From: CAVVMA01 sp963830715
GTDB taxonomy: Bacteria; Desulfobacterota; Binatia; Binatales; Binataceae
Direction of reading: 5' to 3'
Length of the DNA: 64,000 bases
Assembly: GCA_963830715.1 (NCBI GenBank)
Contig: CAWHNS010000007.1
Location: forward strand, 276,395 to 340,394
Below the pieces are notes generated by a model. That model was given only the letters and a program-made list of their open reading frames with translations. It was not told the DNA's origin and searched no databases. Made by a program: the position numbers and the translations under genes. Positions 1 through 8,889 of the stretch are shown piece by piece (positions within the stretch are counted from its first letter, which is position 1; each line of letters begins with the position of its first letter).

Positions 1-636
1 CAACGCTTGGCTGAAAGCCGCCGGCGCCTGCAGGAGGCCGTCGCGCGGGCATCTTTGGCCCCGCCCCGCGGCAGCCAGACGGAAGGCGACAAGAGTGCGG
101 CGCTGGCGCTCATGCAGCAGGTCTTGTCTGACACCCAGAGCCAGCAGGCAGTGGGACGGATCGTGCTCAGCCTGAGCTCGCTCGACCAATTAGCGCGAAC
201 CCCGGACGATCTGGTGCTCGAAGGAGACGACCGGATCATCATTCCCAAGCGGCCGGCTTCTGTGATGGTGCTGGGCCAGGTCTACAATCCGACCGCGATC
301 GTTTATCAACCGGCGTTGACGGTGCGCGACTACCTGGAGAGCGCGGGCGGGGCCACCGAGGGGGCCGACTCCGAACATATCTTCGTGGTCAAAGCCAACG
401 GCTCGATCTGGACCGATCAGGGACTGCGCAACAGCAGCAAAGGAGCGATCTTTCCGCTGCTGCCGGTGATCAGCGGCGGCTTGATGGCAATGAGGCTTGC
501 TCCCGGCGACTCGGTGTTCGTCCCCGAACAGCTAATCGTCGTCGACAAGCTCGATGTGGTCAAAGACATAACCCAGATCATCGTCAATAGTGCTACCAGT
601 CTGGCGATGGTCGGGATCCTTGCAACCAATCTCTGA
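1..636 (+). CDS. Polysaccharide export protein, SLBB-domain C-terminal part (5' partial)
   Basis: The reading frame is open from the first base of the window, so the gene starts upstream. The visible 211 residues match the distal part of Wza/KpsD-like capsule or exopolysaccharide export proteins. A soluble beta-grasp (SLBB) segment at roughly residues 80-170 contains the typical core VMVLGQVYNP, followed by LTVRDYLESAGG. A second short repeat ends in APGDSVFVPE, and a hydrophobic C-terminus closes the protein. Proteins of this class sit in the outer membrane or periplasm and form or gate the polysaccharide exit channel. No other polysaccharide gene follows; the next gene is a peptidase, so this is probably the last gene of a cluster lying to the left. 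Family assignment is good; the exact polymer cannot be told. Confidence 0.75.
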   Translation, partial: QRLAESRRRLQEAVARASLAPPRGSQTEGDKSAALALMQQVLSDTQSQQAVGRIVLSLSSLDQLARTPDDLVLEGDDRIIIPKRPASVMVLGQVYNPTAIVYQPALTVRDYLESAGGATEGADSEHIFVVKANGSIWTDQGLRNSSKGAIFPLLPVISGGLMAMRLAPGDSVFVPEQLIVVDKLDVVKDITQIIVNSATSLAMVGILATNL

Positions 637-681
637 CGGGCCGAGCGGAAGCGTCGCCTCTGCGGCGACAAGGGTATCGCG

Positions 682-1840
682 ATGGACTCCAAAGCAGGTG
701 CGCGTGAACGTCTCTACCGCGAGCGCGAAAGGCTGATCGCACTCAGCCATCGGATCCACGCCAATCCGGAACCGGGCTACGAGGAGCGTCAGGCTTGCGG
801 CTGGCTGTGCGAGATTCTCGCCGAAGCGGGATTCGAGGTTGAGGCGGGCGTCTGCGATCTCCCCACCGCCTTCATCGCCCACGCCGGCTCAGGCCCGCTG
901 CATCTCGCAATCTGCGCCGAATACGATTGCCTGCCGGGAATCGGCCACGCCTGCGGGCACAACATCATCGCCGCGATAGCGGCGGGAGCGGCGATCGCGG
1001 CGGCCAAAGTCGCCGATGACGCCGGGTTCAGGCTGAGCGTCATCGGCACGCCGGCCGAGGAAGTCGGCGACGCGGGCGGCAAAATCCTGCTGCTGGAGCG
1101 CGGCGCATTCGCGGGCGTGCAGGCCGCGCTGATGGTGCATCCCGCGCCGGTCGACATGGTGCGAGCCCACGATGATCGCGAACACCACCTTCGATGTCCG
1201 CTACACCGGCCGCGAGGCGCATGCTTCGGCATTTCCGGAACTCGGAATCAACGCCGCCGATGCGCTCACGATCGCGCAGACTGCGATCGGGCTGCTGCGC
1301 CAGCACATCCGCCCCAGCGACCGGATTCACGGCATCGTGACCAAGGGTGGCGACGCGCCCAATATTGTCCCCGCGCACACCAGCGGCAAATTCTGCGTGC
1401 GCGCCACGACCATCGCGGAACTCGACGAGGTCCGCGCGAAAGTCTTTCGATGCTTCGAGGCGGGAGCCCTGGCAACCGGCTCGCGGCTCGAAATCGTGGG
1501 CGGCAACAAGCCCTACGCCGAAATGCATCACGATCACGAGCTTGCGGCCATCTATCGGCGCAACGCCGAGCTCGCGGGCAGATCCTTCCCGCAACTCGGA
1601 CCCAGTCGCATCGCCGCCTCCACCGACATGGGCAACATTTCGCTGGCGCTCCCGGCGATTCATCCGACGATCGGCATCGACTCGCTGCCGGCGGTGAACC
1701 ATCAACCGGAGTTCGCGGCGCATTGCGTCAGCGCGGCCGCCGACAAGGCGGTTGTGGAGGGTTCGCTGGCCGCGGCCTGGACGATGATCGACGCGGCCGG
1801 CGACGCGCGCCTGCGCGCCCGGCTTGCCGCTGCAGGCTGA
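682..1840 (+). CDS. M20-family amidohydrolase/peptidase (frameshifted in this sequence)
   Basis: Metal-dependent hydrolase of the M20D group (AbgB, IAA-amino-acid or hippurate hydrolase-like), which cleaves N-acyl amino acids or related amides. The N-terminal half (682 to about 1165) has the metal-site motif AEYDCLPGIGHACGHN and the GTPAEE glutamate motif. The C-terminal half (from about 1172, next frame) starts at FDVRYTGREAHASAF, the lid/dimerisation domain, and ends at 1840. The break lies near 1160-1168. Restoring one GC (GTGCGCGAG instead of GTGCGAG) gives an unbroken VREPTMIANTTFDV, so I read this as one gene of about 386 codons. The start ATG at 682 follows the previous stop by 45 bp. 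Substrate is unknown. Confidence 0.75.
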
Positions 1841-2004
1841 CGCTCCCCTAACGGGGACCTGTTTCCTGATCGGGCATCTGGCCGAACTCCTCGGCCGGCG
1901 CGCGCACCGCCGTCCAATAATTCCCTTTGAAATCAAGTACTTGGCCCCGCGCTGGCGCGGCGCGCAAGCCAGCCGCCTTTATGTCGGGAATATTAAACTA
2001 CTTG

Positions 2005-2033
2005 TTGCATGACTTAGTGCCAGAGTGTTATAT
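2005..2033 (+). promoter_or_regulatory. Candidate sigma-70 promoter of the XRE/metallopeptidase pair
   Basis: TTGCAT at 2005-2010, a 17-bp spacer and TTATAT at 2028-2033 form a plausible -35/-10 pair inside an AT-rich stretch (about 1985-2036) that stands out from its GC-rich surroundings. It points at the regulator starting at 2134. The rest of the 1841-2133 gap shows nothing else that I can identify. Confidence 0.45.
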
Positions 2034-2133
2034 ATGGAAGGCGAGCGATGGAATGTCGCGCCGCAGCAGAGATAGAAGGCGCACGCCCCGCCTCATTCGA
2101 TGAGTGCGCGGCGGCAGAAAAGTGAGAACGCCA

Positions 2134-2565
2134 ATGGCCAAGGAAAGCATCAAACCCCGCAGCTTCGGAGAAGTGATCCGCGAACGGCGGAGGCAACTCG
2201 ACTTGACGCAGGAAGAAGTCGCCCATCGGATCGAGACTTCGATTCCGTTCATCGGCCACCTGGAAGCCAACAAACGGCGCCCCTCGGAAGCGACCCTCAC
2301 CAAGCTCGCCGACGCTCTGGGGCTCGACCGCGGCGAACTGTTCTTCCTGGCCAATCCCGAGGCCAAGGCCCTGCTTCAGCCGCCGAAAACCAATGGCAGC
2401 TCCGCCTGGGACGAGTTCAAGCGGGACGAACGACTGCTGCGGGCACAGGGCATAACCCAGAAGGAGATGGAGATGCTCTCGCAGGTGGCGCTGTTGGGCG
2501 AAGTGCGCAGCGCGCGCGACTTCCTCTATATTATACAGACCGTCCGGCACTCACTGTCGAAATGA
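2134..2565 (+). CDS. XRE-family transcriptional regulator with a distinctive C-terminal domain
   Basis: A 143-residue DNA-binding protein. Residues about 10-65 are a Cro/C1-type helix-turn-helix (FGEVIRERRRQLDLTQEEVA, then a recognition helix in IPFIGHLEANKRRPS). A linker leads to a C-terminal domain at about 88-143 with the signature EMEMLSQVALLGEVRSARDF. The same domain occurs alone in the protein at 9178-9483. The gene directly downstream (47 bp) is an ImmA/IrrE-like metallopeptidase. In Deinococcus (PprI-DdrO) and in ICE/prophage systems (ImmA-ImmR), such peptidases cleave the adjacent XRE repressor; the analogous role here is inference. ATG 2134 is chosen because the helix-turn-helix begins right after it; GTG codons at 2104 and 2122 are alternative starts. 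Autoregulation from the promoter at 2005 is likely but not shown. Confidence 0.8.
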   Translation: MAKESIKPRSFGEVIRERRRQLDLTQEEVAHRIETSIPFIGHLEANKRRPSEATLTKLADALGLDRGELFFLANPEAKALLQPPKTNGSSAWDEFKRDERLLRAQGITQKEMEMLSQVALLGEVRSARDFLYIIQTVRHSLSK

Positions 2566-2612
2566 TCGTCGGGCGCCACAACCTCAACTCCGCAAGAGTC
2601 GGAATGCGCTAG

Positions 2613-3530
2613 ATGCCGTCACTCGTGAACGTGCAGGCCACGCTCAGGTCCGCCGGACATGGGCACGGCCACAGCCACGGCCCGGCCGGCCCGATCGATG
2701 CCCTCCGGATGCGCGAGGTTGACGGGCTGGTCTCCCAACTCCTGGACGAGATCGAAATCCCTTTCACTTCGCTCGGAAAGAAGGTGATGGGGCAGCTGAG
2801 CGACATGAAGCAGGTGCTGGCGGCTGACTACCGCGAGGTGCCCGGCCTGCCGCCGACCCCTCTGGTCAAGGAACTGGCCCGCATCGTGGATACCGAGATT
2901 AACACCCGGCCTGAGCTCTGGCCTCCAGCCGACTCGGCGGGGCGCGTTTGCTGGCAGGACTGGAAAGATCCCGACAATTTCGCCTCGCTGGTCAAGCTAT
3001 TCGGCCCGCGCGCGGTGCAGGTAACCGCCGAGCCCTACCGGCGGGGAGCCGGACTCGCGCTGCGCGGCTTCTTCTGCCGGGCGACCGTCGGCGACAAGCC
3101 CAAATTCGTGATCTTCCTCAACACCGCCCACCATCCGGGCGCGGTGGCAGCGACTTTCGCCCACGAACTCGGCCATTACCTGTATGGCTCGCTGGTGGGC
3201 GAAAACACTCCGATGACGGCCTTCATGGAAGGCACCTTCGGCACGCATCTCAACGAAGAGCACGAACTGTTTGCTGACGCGCTGGTGGCGCTGGGCGCCT
3301 ACAGCACCGACTTTATCCGCCAGGTGACCGGCGCTGACAAGCTCGCCACCGGAAACTCGCAGCAGAATATCCTGAAGCGAATCCACAAGGTCTATGAGGC
3401 GATTGGCACGCGCATGAGGCTCGACCTCAAACAGGAGCGAATCAGTACTTCCTGGCGCGTCAGCTACCTAACCTCGATGATCCACTTCTTCAAGCTCCGC
3501 TGCGCCCTGCTCGACAAAGCCGGCATCTAG
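2613..3530 (+). CDS. ImmA/IrrE-like zinc metallopeptidase
   Basis: A 305-residue protein with a gluzincin active site: HELGH at residues 184-188 inside TFAHELGHYLYGSL, and a downstream acidic helix (NEEHELFADALVAL, about 213-226) that should supply the third zinc ligand, as in the COG2856 family. The N-terminus carries an unusual His/Gly run, GHGHGHSHG (about residues 15-23), that could bind metal. There is no signal peptide or membrane segment, so it should be cytoplasmic. Known relatives cleave XRE-family repressors after DNA damage or another signal. The adjacent XRE gene is the natural candidate substrate, and the two genes are probably co-transcribed. Target and trigger are inference; the fold assignment is secure from the zinc motif and context. 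Confidence 0.78.
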   Translation: MPSLVNVQATLRSAGHGHGHSHGPAGPIDALRMREVDGLVSQLLDEIEIPFTSLGKKVMGQLSDMKQVLAADYREVPGLPPTPLVKELARIVDTEINTRPELWPPADSAGRVCWQDWKDPDNFASLVKLFGPRAVQVTAEPYRRGAGLALRGFFCRATVGDKPKFVIFLNTAHHPGAVAATFAHELGHYLYGSLVGENTPMTAFMEGTFGTHLNEEHELFADALVALGAYSTDFIRQVTGADKLATGNSQQNILKRIHKVYEAIGTRMRLDLKQERISTSWRVSYLTSMIHFFKLRCALLDKAGI

Positions 3531-3565
3531 AGGACTGTTCGCGCCTCTCACGCATTTCAGGCAAG

Positions 3566-3614
3566 GGGGCTGTCCCCGCCGCCGGCGGCGCCCCGATCGC
3601 CGCAAGGGCGGGGC
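3566..3614. terminator. Inverted repeats between convergent genes
   Basis: GGGG-CTGT-CCCC at 3566-3577 and GCCCCG (3590-3595) pairing with CGGGGC (3609-3614) lie between the metallopeptidase stop and the P450 stop. They could act as a bidirectional terminator, although no T tract follows. Confidence 0.35.
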
Positions 3615-3650
3615 AGCGCCGAGCCGAAGGGCGCCGAATGTGGCTGCCGC

Positions 3651-4859
3651 TCAGAACTCGAGGGGCAGGGTTTTCAGGCCGCGCAGGAAATAGAAGTCCC
3701 GGTATTCGAGTTGCGGCTGGGGGTCCGCCAGCCTCAGATTCGGGAATCGCCTCAGGGCTTCCTCGAACACGACCACGCTCTCGAGGCGAGCCAGCGGGGC
3801 GCCGAGACAGACATGGATTCCGGTGCCGAAACCCATGTGCGGATTGGGGTTCCTGGTGATGTCGAACTTGTCCGGATTCTCGAACTGCGCGGGATCGCGG
3901 TTGGCGGAAGCGAAGATCGCGAACAGCAAGCCGCCTTTGCGGATCGGCGTGCCGCCCACCTCGGCATCCTGACGCGCGAAACGGGCGTTCGCGTGGATGG
4001 GCCCGTCGTAGCGCAACATCTCCTCGATCGCCCGGCCGATGAGGGAAGGCTCGGCGCGCAGCAACTCGAGCTGGTCGCGGTTGCGCATCAGCGCGAGGAA
4101 GCCGTTGCCCATGGTGTTGGTGGTGGTGTCGGTGCCGGCCAGCAGTTGCATGATCACGAAGTCCAGCAGCTCGTCGGTGGTAAGCTTGTCCTCGTCCTCC
4201 TTCATCACGAGCTCGCTCAGCAGATCGGCCTTAGGCTTGCTCCGCTTGCGCTCGATCAAGTCGGACAGGTAGGCGCGCAACTCGACGAAGGCGGCAACGA
4301 TATGATCCGGCTGCGGTACGCCCGGCATAATGTGAACCGACTCGGTGATCCGGTCTGACCAGGTCTTGAACCTGGGATAGTCATCCGCCGGCACACCGAA
4401 GATCTCGGACAGCACCACCGTGGGCAGCGGATCGGCCAGATCGGCCAGCACATCGAAGCTGCTCTTCTTCTCGATCCGGTCGAGCATCCCGATCGCAATT
4501 TCGCGGATGCGCGGCTCCCACTCCGCGATCCGCTTGGGTGTGAACTGGGGGGCCACCGCCCGGCGGATGCGAGTGTGGATCGGCGGATCGTTCAGCAGGG
4601 AAGTGAGCATGTTGCGCGCGCCGTCGTAGCCTTCGTTGACGAACAGCGCCTGGGGGTTGGCCGAGAAGCGATCGTGGTCTTGTAGGACCGCGACTACATC
4701 AGCATACCGAGCGACCATCACGATCGGCATGAAGAGCTTGAGCGTGCGCGGAGGTCCCGAACGCAGGGCTACATAGTACGGATATGGGTTCGCCCGAAAG
4801 GCTGGATCGAACGGGTTGAAATAGATTTTCTGAGCGCTGGTGGATACGGCTGTTGCCAT
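3651..4859 (-). CDS. Cytochrome P450
   Basis: A complete 402-residue bacterial class I P450. The oxygen-activation I-helix reads LLAGTDTTTN, the ExxR helix is EEMLR, and the haem-thiolate loop GFGTGIHVCLGAPLARLE carries the cysteine ligand at about residue 350. These proteins hydroxylate lipophilic substrates using electrons from a ferredoxin and reductase, neither of which is adjacent. The N-terminus lacks a membrane anchor, as expected for a soluble bacterial enzyme. It stands alone on the minus strand, about 100 bp from the oxidoreductase gene that ends at 4963 on the same strand, so it may be the distal gene of that transcript. The substrate cannot be predicted; steroid or terpenoid oxidation would suit the catabolic gene content but is inference. 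Confidence 0.93.
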   Translation of the reverse strand: MATAVSTSAQKIYFNPFDPAFRANPYPYYVALRSGPPRTLKLFMPIVMVARYADVVAVLQDHDRFSANPQALFVNEGYDGARNMLTSLLNDPPIHTRIRRAVAPQFTPKRIAEWEPRIREIAIGMLDRIEKKSSFDVLADLADPLPTVVLSEIFGVPADDYPRFKTWSDRITESVHIMPGVPQPDHIVAAFVELRAYLSDLIERKRSKPKADLLSELVMKEDEDKLTTDELLDFVIMQLLAGTDTTTNTMGNGFLALMRNRDQLELLRAEPSLIGRAIEEMLRYDGPIHANARFARQDAEVGGTPIRKGGLLFAIFASANRDPAQFENPDKFDITRNPNPHMGFGTGIHVCLGAPLARLESVVVFEEALRRFPNLRLADPQPQLEYRDFYFLRGLKTLPLEF

Positions 4860-4962
4860 TCCAGTTACTCACTTAGTCAATTCGGTTTGCCTGGCCACAG
4901 TATTGGAAGAAGCGGCAATCGAAAGCAACACGGCCGCCGGCTTGCTATTGCGACCTGCCAGG

Positions 4963-6042
4963 TCAACCGGATTGCGGGATCGGCGTGGCGCCCCTGGCGC
5001 TCGATTCGTAGCACGCCTCCACGACAGCCATCGTACGAAACGCATCGCCGACGCTGGAAACCAGCGCCGGATCTTCGTTGGCCACGAAGCGCTGCAGATT
5101 GGACATCGGGCCCTCGAAGGCGTCGAGAAACCACGAACCGCGAAGTGGCACGGCCGTCCAATCCGCGCCCGCGGCCGCGACTTCCAGTGCGTCGGGCTCG
5201 CCGTGCGGGTAATTGAGATTCACGCCCATCGTGGCGATCGCGGCGCCGCGCGTGCCTTCCACCTTGAGTTGCGACACGGCATGGCGCGGACCGAACTTGT
5301 GGGTATGGTTGAGCATCATGCTGCACCGGATCATGTCGCCGTAGTCCAAAATGATGCTGCTGCGCACATCGGGGTAGTCGGCGAGGCTGGGATAGCGCGC
5401 GCCGCGGCAATAGACGCCGCGCGGCTCGCCGGCCAGCCTGCGCACCAGGTCGATATAGTGAATCGAATGGAGCAGGACCTCGAGTCGCGGCACTCCCTTC
5501 AAAAATGCCCAATAATCCCACGGCGTATGCAGATTGATCCTCACTTCGATATCGGTCAGGTCGCCGAGCGCACCCTGCGCGATCAGATCCTGCAGCGCCA
5601 GCATGTTGGGCGCGAAGCGCAACTGGAAGTTGACCGCGGCGATCAGCTTCCGGTCGCGGCAGATGCCGAGGATGCGGCGGGCGTCCGCCAGATCGCGCCC
5701 CAGCGGCTTCTGGATCAGAACCGGGGCCCCGGCTGGCATCCGCTCCACGATTCCCGCGATCTGCTGCGGCGGCACCGCCACATCGAAGACCGCGTCGCGG
5801 ATCGCCACTGCGTCATCGAGTGAGTCGAAGACCCGCTCGATCGCGAAGCGCTCCGCTTTCTCGCGGCTCGCGGAGGGATTGACGTCGAATATTCCCCCGA
5901 CGCGAAACTTAAGCCGCGCGTAGATTGGCAGATGGGCGTCGCGCACGATGCTGCCGGCCCCGATCACCACGATCGGGCGCGGCGAAGCGGGGCGGGGCCA
6001 GCTCTGCCGCAGGCCGGCGAACGATTTTGCCGCGTCGCTCAT
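4963..6042 (-). CDS. Gfo/Idh/MocA-family NAD(P)-dependent sugar oxidoreductase
   Basis: About 359 residues. An N-terminal Rossmann fold begins at PIVVIGAGSIVRDAHLPIYA, followed by the family's dinucleotide and catalytic signature KPLGRDLADARRIL with its lysine, and a C-terminal alpha/beta substrate domain. Members oxidise sugars, inositols or sugar lactones with NAD(P)+. The start ATG at 6042 is chosen because the conserved fold begins about 25 residues later; longer forms would run into the divergent fuconate dehydratase start at 6092, 49 bp away. That short divergent spacer suggests shared control of a deoxy-sugar catabolic cluster. A plausible but unproven role is a dehydrogenase step for L-fucose or a related sugar. 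Confidence 0.8.
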   Translation of the reverse strand: MSDAAKSFAGLRQSWPRPASPRPIVVIGAGSIVRDAHLPIYARLKFRVGGIFDVNPSASREKAERFAIERVFDSLDDAVAIRDAVFDVAVPPQQIAGIVERMPAGAPVLIQKPLGRDLADARRILGICRDRKLIAAVNFQLRFAPNMLALQDLIAQGALGDLTDIEVRINLHTPWDYWAFLKGVPRLEVLLHSIHYIDLVRRLAGEPRGVYCRGARYPSLADYPDVRSSIILDYGDMIRCSMMLNHTHKFGPRHAVSQLKVEGTRGAAIATMGVNLNYPHGEPDALEVAAAGADWTAVPLRGSWFLDAFEGPMSNLQRFVANEDPALVSSVGDAFRTMAVVEACYESSARGATPIPQSG

Positions 6043-6091
6043 CGACGGTTGGAAAGCATCGATGCTAGCATGCCGCGCGGAGGAATCAGGC

Positions 6092-7394
6092 ATGGCACGC
6101 ACTATCACCGGGCTCCGCGTCCGCGACATCAGGACGCCGACCTCGCGCACAAAAGCCGGATCGGACGCGATGCACACCGATCCCGACTACTCGGCGGCTT
6201 ACGTCGTGCTGACGACCGACCATCCGGACGGCCTCGCAGGCCATGGACTGACGTTCACAATCGGGCGCGGCACGGAAATCTGCGTCGCGGCCGTGAACGC
6301 GCTCGCGCCGCTGGTACTCGGCCGGACTCTCGAATCGATCACCTCCGACATGGCCGGCTTCTGGCGCCGCCTGACCGGGGAAAGCCAGCTCCGATGGATC
6401 GGGCCGGAGAAGGGCGCTATTCATCTTGCCACCGCCGCGATCGTCAATGCCGTGTGGGACCTCTATGCGAAGGTTGAAGGCAAACCGGTGTGGAAGCTGG
6501 TGGCCGACATGACGCCCGAACAGTTCGTCGCGTGCGTCGATTTCCGTTACATCACCGATGCGCTCACGCCCGAGCAGGCGCTCGACATCCTGAGACGCAA
6601 CGCCGCCACGCGCCCGGCGCGCGAGGCCGAGATGCGCGCCAACGGCTATCCGGCGTATGTCACCTCGGCGGGCTGGATGGGCTATCCGGACGATCAGGTG
6701 CGGTCGCTATGCCGCAGCCGCGCGGGCCGCAGGATGGACCCGATTCAAAATAAAGGTGGGCCTCGATCGCGAGGAGAACCAGCGGCGCTGCGCGCTGGTG
6801 CGCGAGGAGATCGGCACCGAGTGCTCGCTGATGCTCGACGCCAACCAGGCGTGGGACGTCGGCGAAGCGATCGAGCAGATGCGCCCGCTCGCCAGATTCA
6901 AGCCGCTATGGATCGAGGAGCCGACCAGCCCGGACGATATCCTGGGACACGCCGCGATTCGCCGCGCGATCGCGCCGATCGGCGTGGCCACCGGCGAGCA
7001 TTGTCCGAATCGCGTGATGTTCAAGCAGTTGATGCAGGCGCAGGCTATCGACTTCTGCCAGTTCGACAACTGCCGCCTTGGCGGGCTCAATGAAGCGATG
7101 GCGGTGCTGCTGCTGTGCGCCAAATTTGGAGTGCCGGTATGTCCCCATGCGGGCGGGCTGGGGCTCTGCGAATACGGGCAGCACGTTTCGCTGATCGACT
7201 ACATTTGCGTCAGCGCGAGCCTCGAGCGGCGCGCGATCGAGTTCGCCGATCATCTGCACGAGCATTTTCTCGATCCGGTCGCGGTGCGGCGCGGCCGATA
7301 CCTGGCGCCGACGGCGCCCGGATTCAGCATCGAGATGCGCCCGCAGTCGCTAGCGGAATTCGAGTACCCTCAAGGAGCAGCGTGGCGCGCGTGA
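6092..7394 (+). CDS. fucD: L-fuconate dehydratase (enolase superfamily), frameshifted in this sequence
   Basis: Dehydrates L-fuconate to 2-keto-3-deoxy-L-fuconate in the non-phosphorylating L-fucose pathway. The first part (6092 to about 6712) contains the cap domain and TSAGWMGYPDDQ; the second part, in the next frame, has FKIKVG (catalytic Lys region), the Mg ligands in LMLDANQAWD and WIEEPTSPDDILGH, and the late signature CPHAGGLGLCEYGQH. This set is characteristic of fuconate dehydratases rather than of generic mandelate-racemase enzymes. The shift at about 6711-6716 is repaired by one GC (TGCCGCGCAGCC). A good ribosome site (GGAGGA) precedes ATG 6092. Neighbours are a mutarotase and an SDR on the opposite strand, consistent with one catabolic cluster. 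Confidence 0.85.
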
Positions 7395-7412
7395 TCGGGC
7401 GCTCCGGCTCAG

Positions 7413-7746
7413 CTACAGCGAGTAGACCAGTTCCATCTCGGCCCACCACTCGCCCGGGCGCGCGCCCGGCACTGGCTCCTGCAGCGACGCCATCAGATCC
7501 TGCCACTCGCGCACGCGCGGATCGCTGCTTTCATAGGCCGCAAAATCGCGCTCGGGATCGAAATCGTCCGCGGTCTCGATGAACATGAACAGCCGCCTGG
7601 CCGTGCCTCCAGATGAGCATCCGGCTGATGCCGATCGCCTTGAGGCCGCGCTCGACCTCCGGCCATACGCTGCGGTGATACTCGACGTATCGCTCGCCAA
7701 TCGCGGGATCGTCTTTCAGATTGATCGTGCGCCCGTACTGCTTCAT
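7413..7746 (-). CDS. L-rhamnose/L-fucose mutarotase-type protein, frameshifted in this sequence
   Basis: About 111 residues of the RhaM (YiiL) mutarotase family, which interconverts the alpha and beta anomers of deoxy sugars. The N-terminal part is MKQYGRTINLKDDP ... YHRSVWPEVERGLKAIGISRMLIW. The C-terminal part, in the next frame, is RRLFMFIETADDFDPERDF ... PGEWWAEMELVYSL, with the family's tryptophan-rich end. The break at about 7599-7602 (GGCC) is repaired by reading GGCGCC, giving WRHGARRLFMF. It lies 14 bp downstream of the SDR stop on the same strand and converges on fucD. With fucD adjacent, L-fucose is the likelier substrate than L-rhamnose, but this is inference. Confidence 0.75.
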
Positions 7747-7760
7747 CGCTGCACGCCTAT

Positions 7761-8529
7761 CTAGAACACCAGCACGCCGCCGTCGATCGGATAGGCCTGT
7801 CCGGTAATAAAAGACGCCTCGTCGGAGCAGAGGTAGAGGGCCAGCGCCGCTACCTCCTCCGCAGTGCCCATCCGGCCGACCGGTTGATACTCCGACAGCT
7901 CGCGGAGCATCTCCTGCTCCCGTCCCGGGTAGTTCTCCCGCAGGTAACCGTCCACGAACGGGGTGTGAACGCGCGCCGGGCAGATGCAGTTGCATCGAAT
8001 GTTCTGCTTTACGTAGTCAACCGCGATCGAGCGAGTCATCGCGAGCACCGCGCCCTTGCTCATCGAGTAGGCAAAGCGATCCTTCAGGCCAATCAGCGAA
8101 GCGATGGACGCGAGGTTGAGGATGACTCCGCCGCCGCCACTCAACATCCGCCCCACCGCGGCCTGCGAGCACAGGTAGACTCCCTTCACGTTGACCGAAT
8201 AGACGCGATCGAGATCCTGCTCGCTGGTGTTCGCCGCCGTGCCGACGTGCGCGATGCCGGCGTTGTTGACCAGGATGTGCGGGCGGCCGGCGCGCACATC
8301 GACCTGCTCGAACGCGGTTCGCACCGAGCCGGCGTCCGAGACGTCGCATTCCAGCGCGGTCGCCTCACCGCGCGGCGCGGATCGCGCCGGCGGTTTCGGC
8401 GGCCGCCGCGGCGTCGCGATCGAGCACGAACACGCGCCCGCCCTGCGCGGCGAACAGCGAAGCGATCGCGCGTCCGATACCCGAGCCGGCGCCGGTTACG
8501 ATCGCGTTCTTTGCATCCAGCCGAAACAT
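7761..8529 (-). CDS. Short-chain dehydrogenase/reductase of the deoxy-sugar cluster, frameshifted in this sequence
   Basis: Classical SDR of about 256 residues. The start at 8529 gives the nucleotide-binding glycine motif VTGAGSGIGRAIASLF. Beyond a break near 8366-8376 the next frame continues with NNAGIAH, the catalytic serine region LNLASIASL, YSMSKGAV (Tyr and Lys of YxxxK), and ends in FITGQAYPIDGG. One GC restored in a GCGC run removes an in-frame TGA and joins the halves as IRAARGEATALECDVSD. Given fucD and a mutarotase next door, it is most likely 2-keto-3-deoxy-L-fuconate 4-dehydrogenase or L-fucose dehydrogenase; sequence alone does not decide between them. Confidence 0.78.
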
Positions 8530-8889
8530 CCTGGCGCTTTGACGACCCTCCCCGATCGCGACGGCGAAGCCCGCCGCCTGGCCGACAGTACACTGCCGCG
8601 CATCGAAGATTCCAGCACCGCGCGGCAGCCCGGCGCTTGCCGAGCCGCACCGCCGATCGGGCTGCCGCGCCCGCCCTATCTACTGATAGTTATATTAATC
8701 AACTCTAGTTACTATTTAGAACATATAGTTGACTTGACATTAGAGGGACTGGCGGCGAATACTTCCCGCAGCCACGAGGCGTCTCCAAGTAGGTATATAA
8801 AGATAACAATATGTATATGCCGTCCCACACGCCGCGCACGCTGCCCGAGCTCCCCTCGGGGTGAACGGCGCCCGCGATGGAAAAACCCG
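8530..8889. other. Intergenic region with an AT-rich island
   Basis: A 360-bp gene-free stretch between the divergent SDR and the pilin-like gene. Positions about 8680-8825 are strikingly AT-rich (runs such as TAGTTATATTAATCAACT and GTATATAAAGATAAC) against a very GC-rich background. This may be a promoter region bound by nucleoid proteins or a scar of transferred DNA. A promoter candidate inside it is listed separately. Confidence 0.5.
8734..8763 (+). promoter_or_regulatory. Candidate sigma-70 promoter for the pilin-like/small-domain gene pair
   Basis: TTGACA at 8734-8739, an 18-bp spacer and AATACT at 8758-8763. It lies in the AT-rich island and points at the genes beginning at 8890 and 9178. 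Confidence 0.45.

Noticed and set aside
7761..8529. In-frame TGA in the SDR gene as a second selenocysteine or readthrough site
   Set aside because: The neighbouring frame continues the SDR perfectly after restoring one GC; no Cys position or SECIS-like hairpin is expected there.
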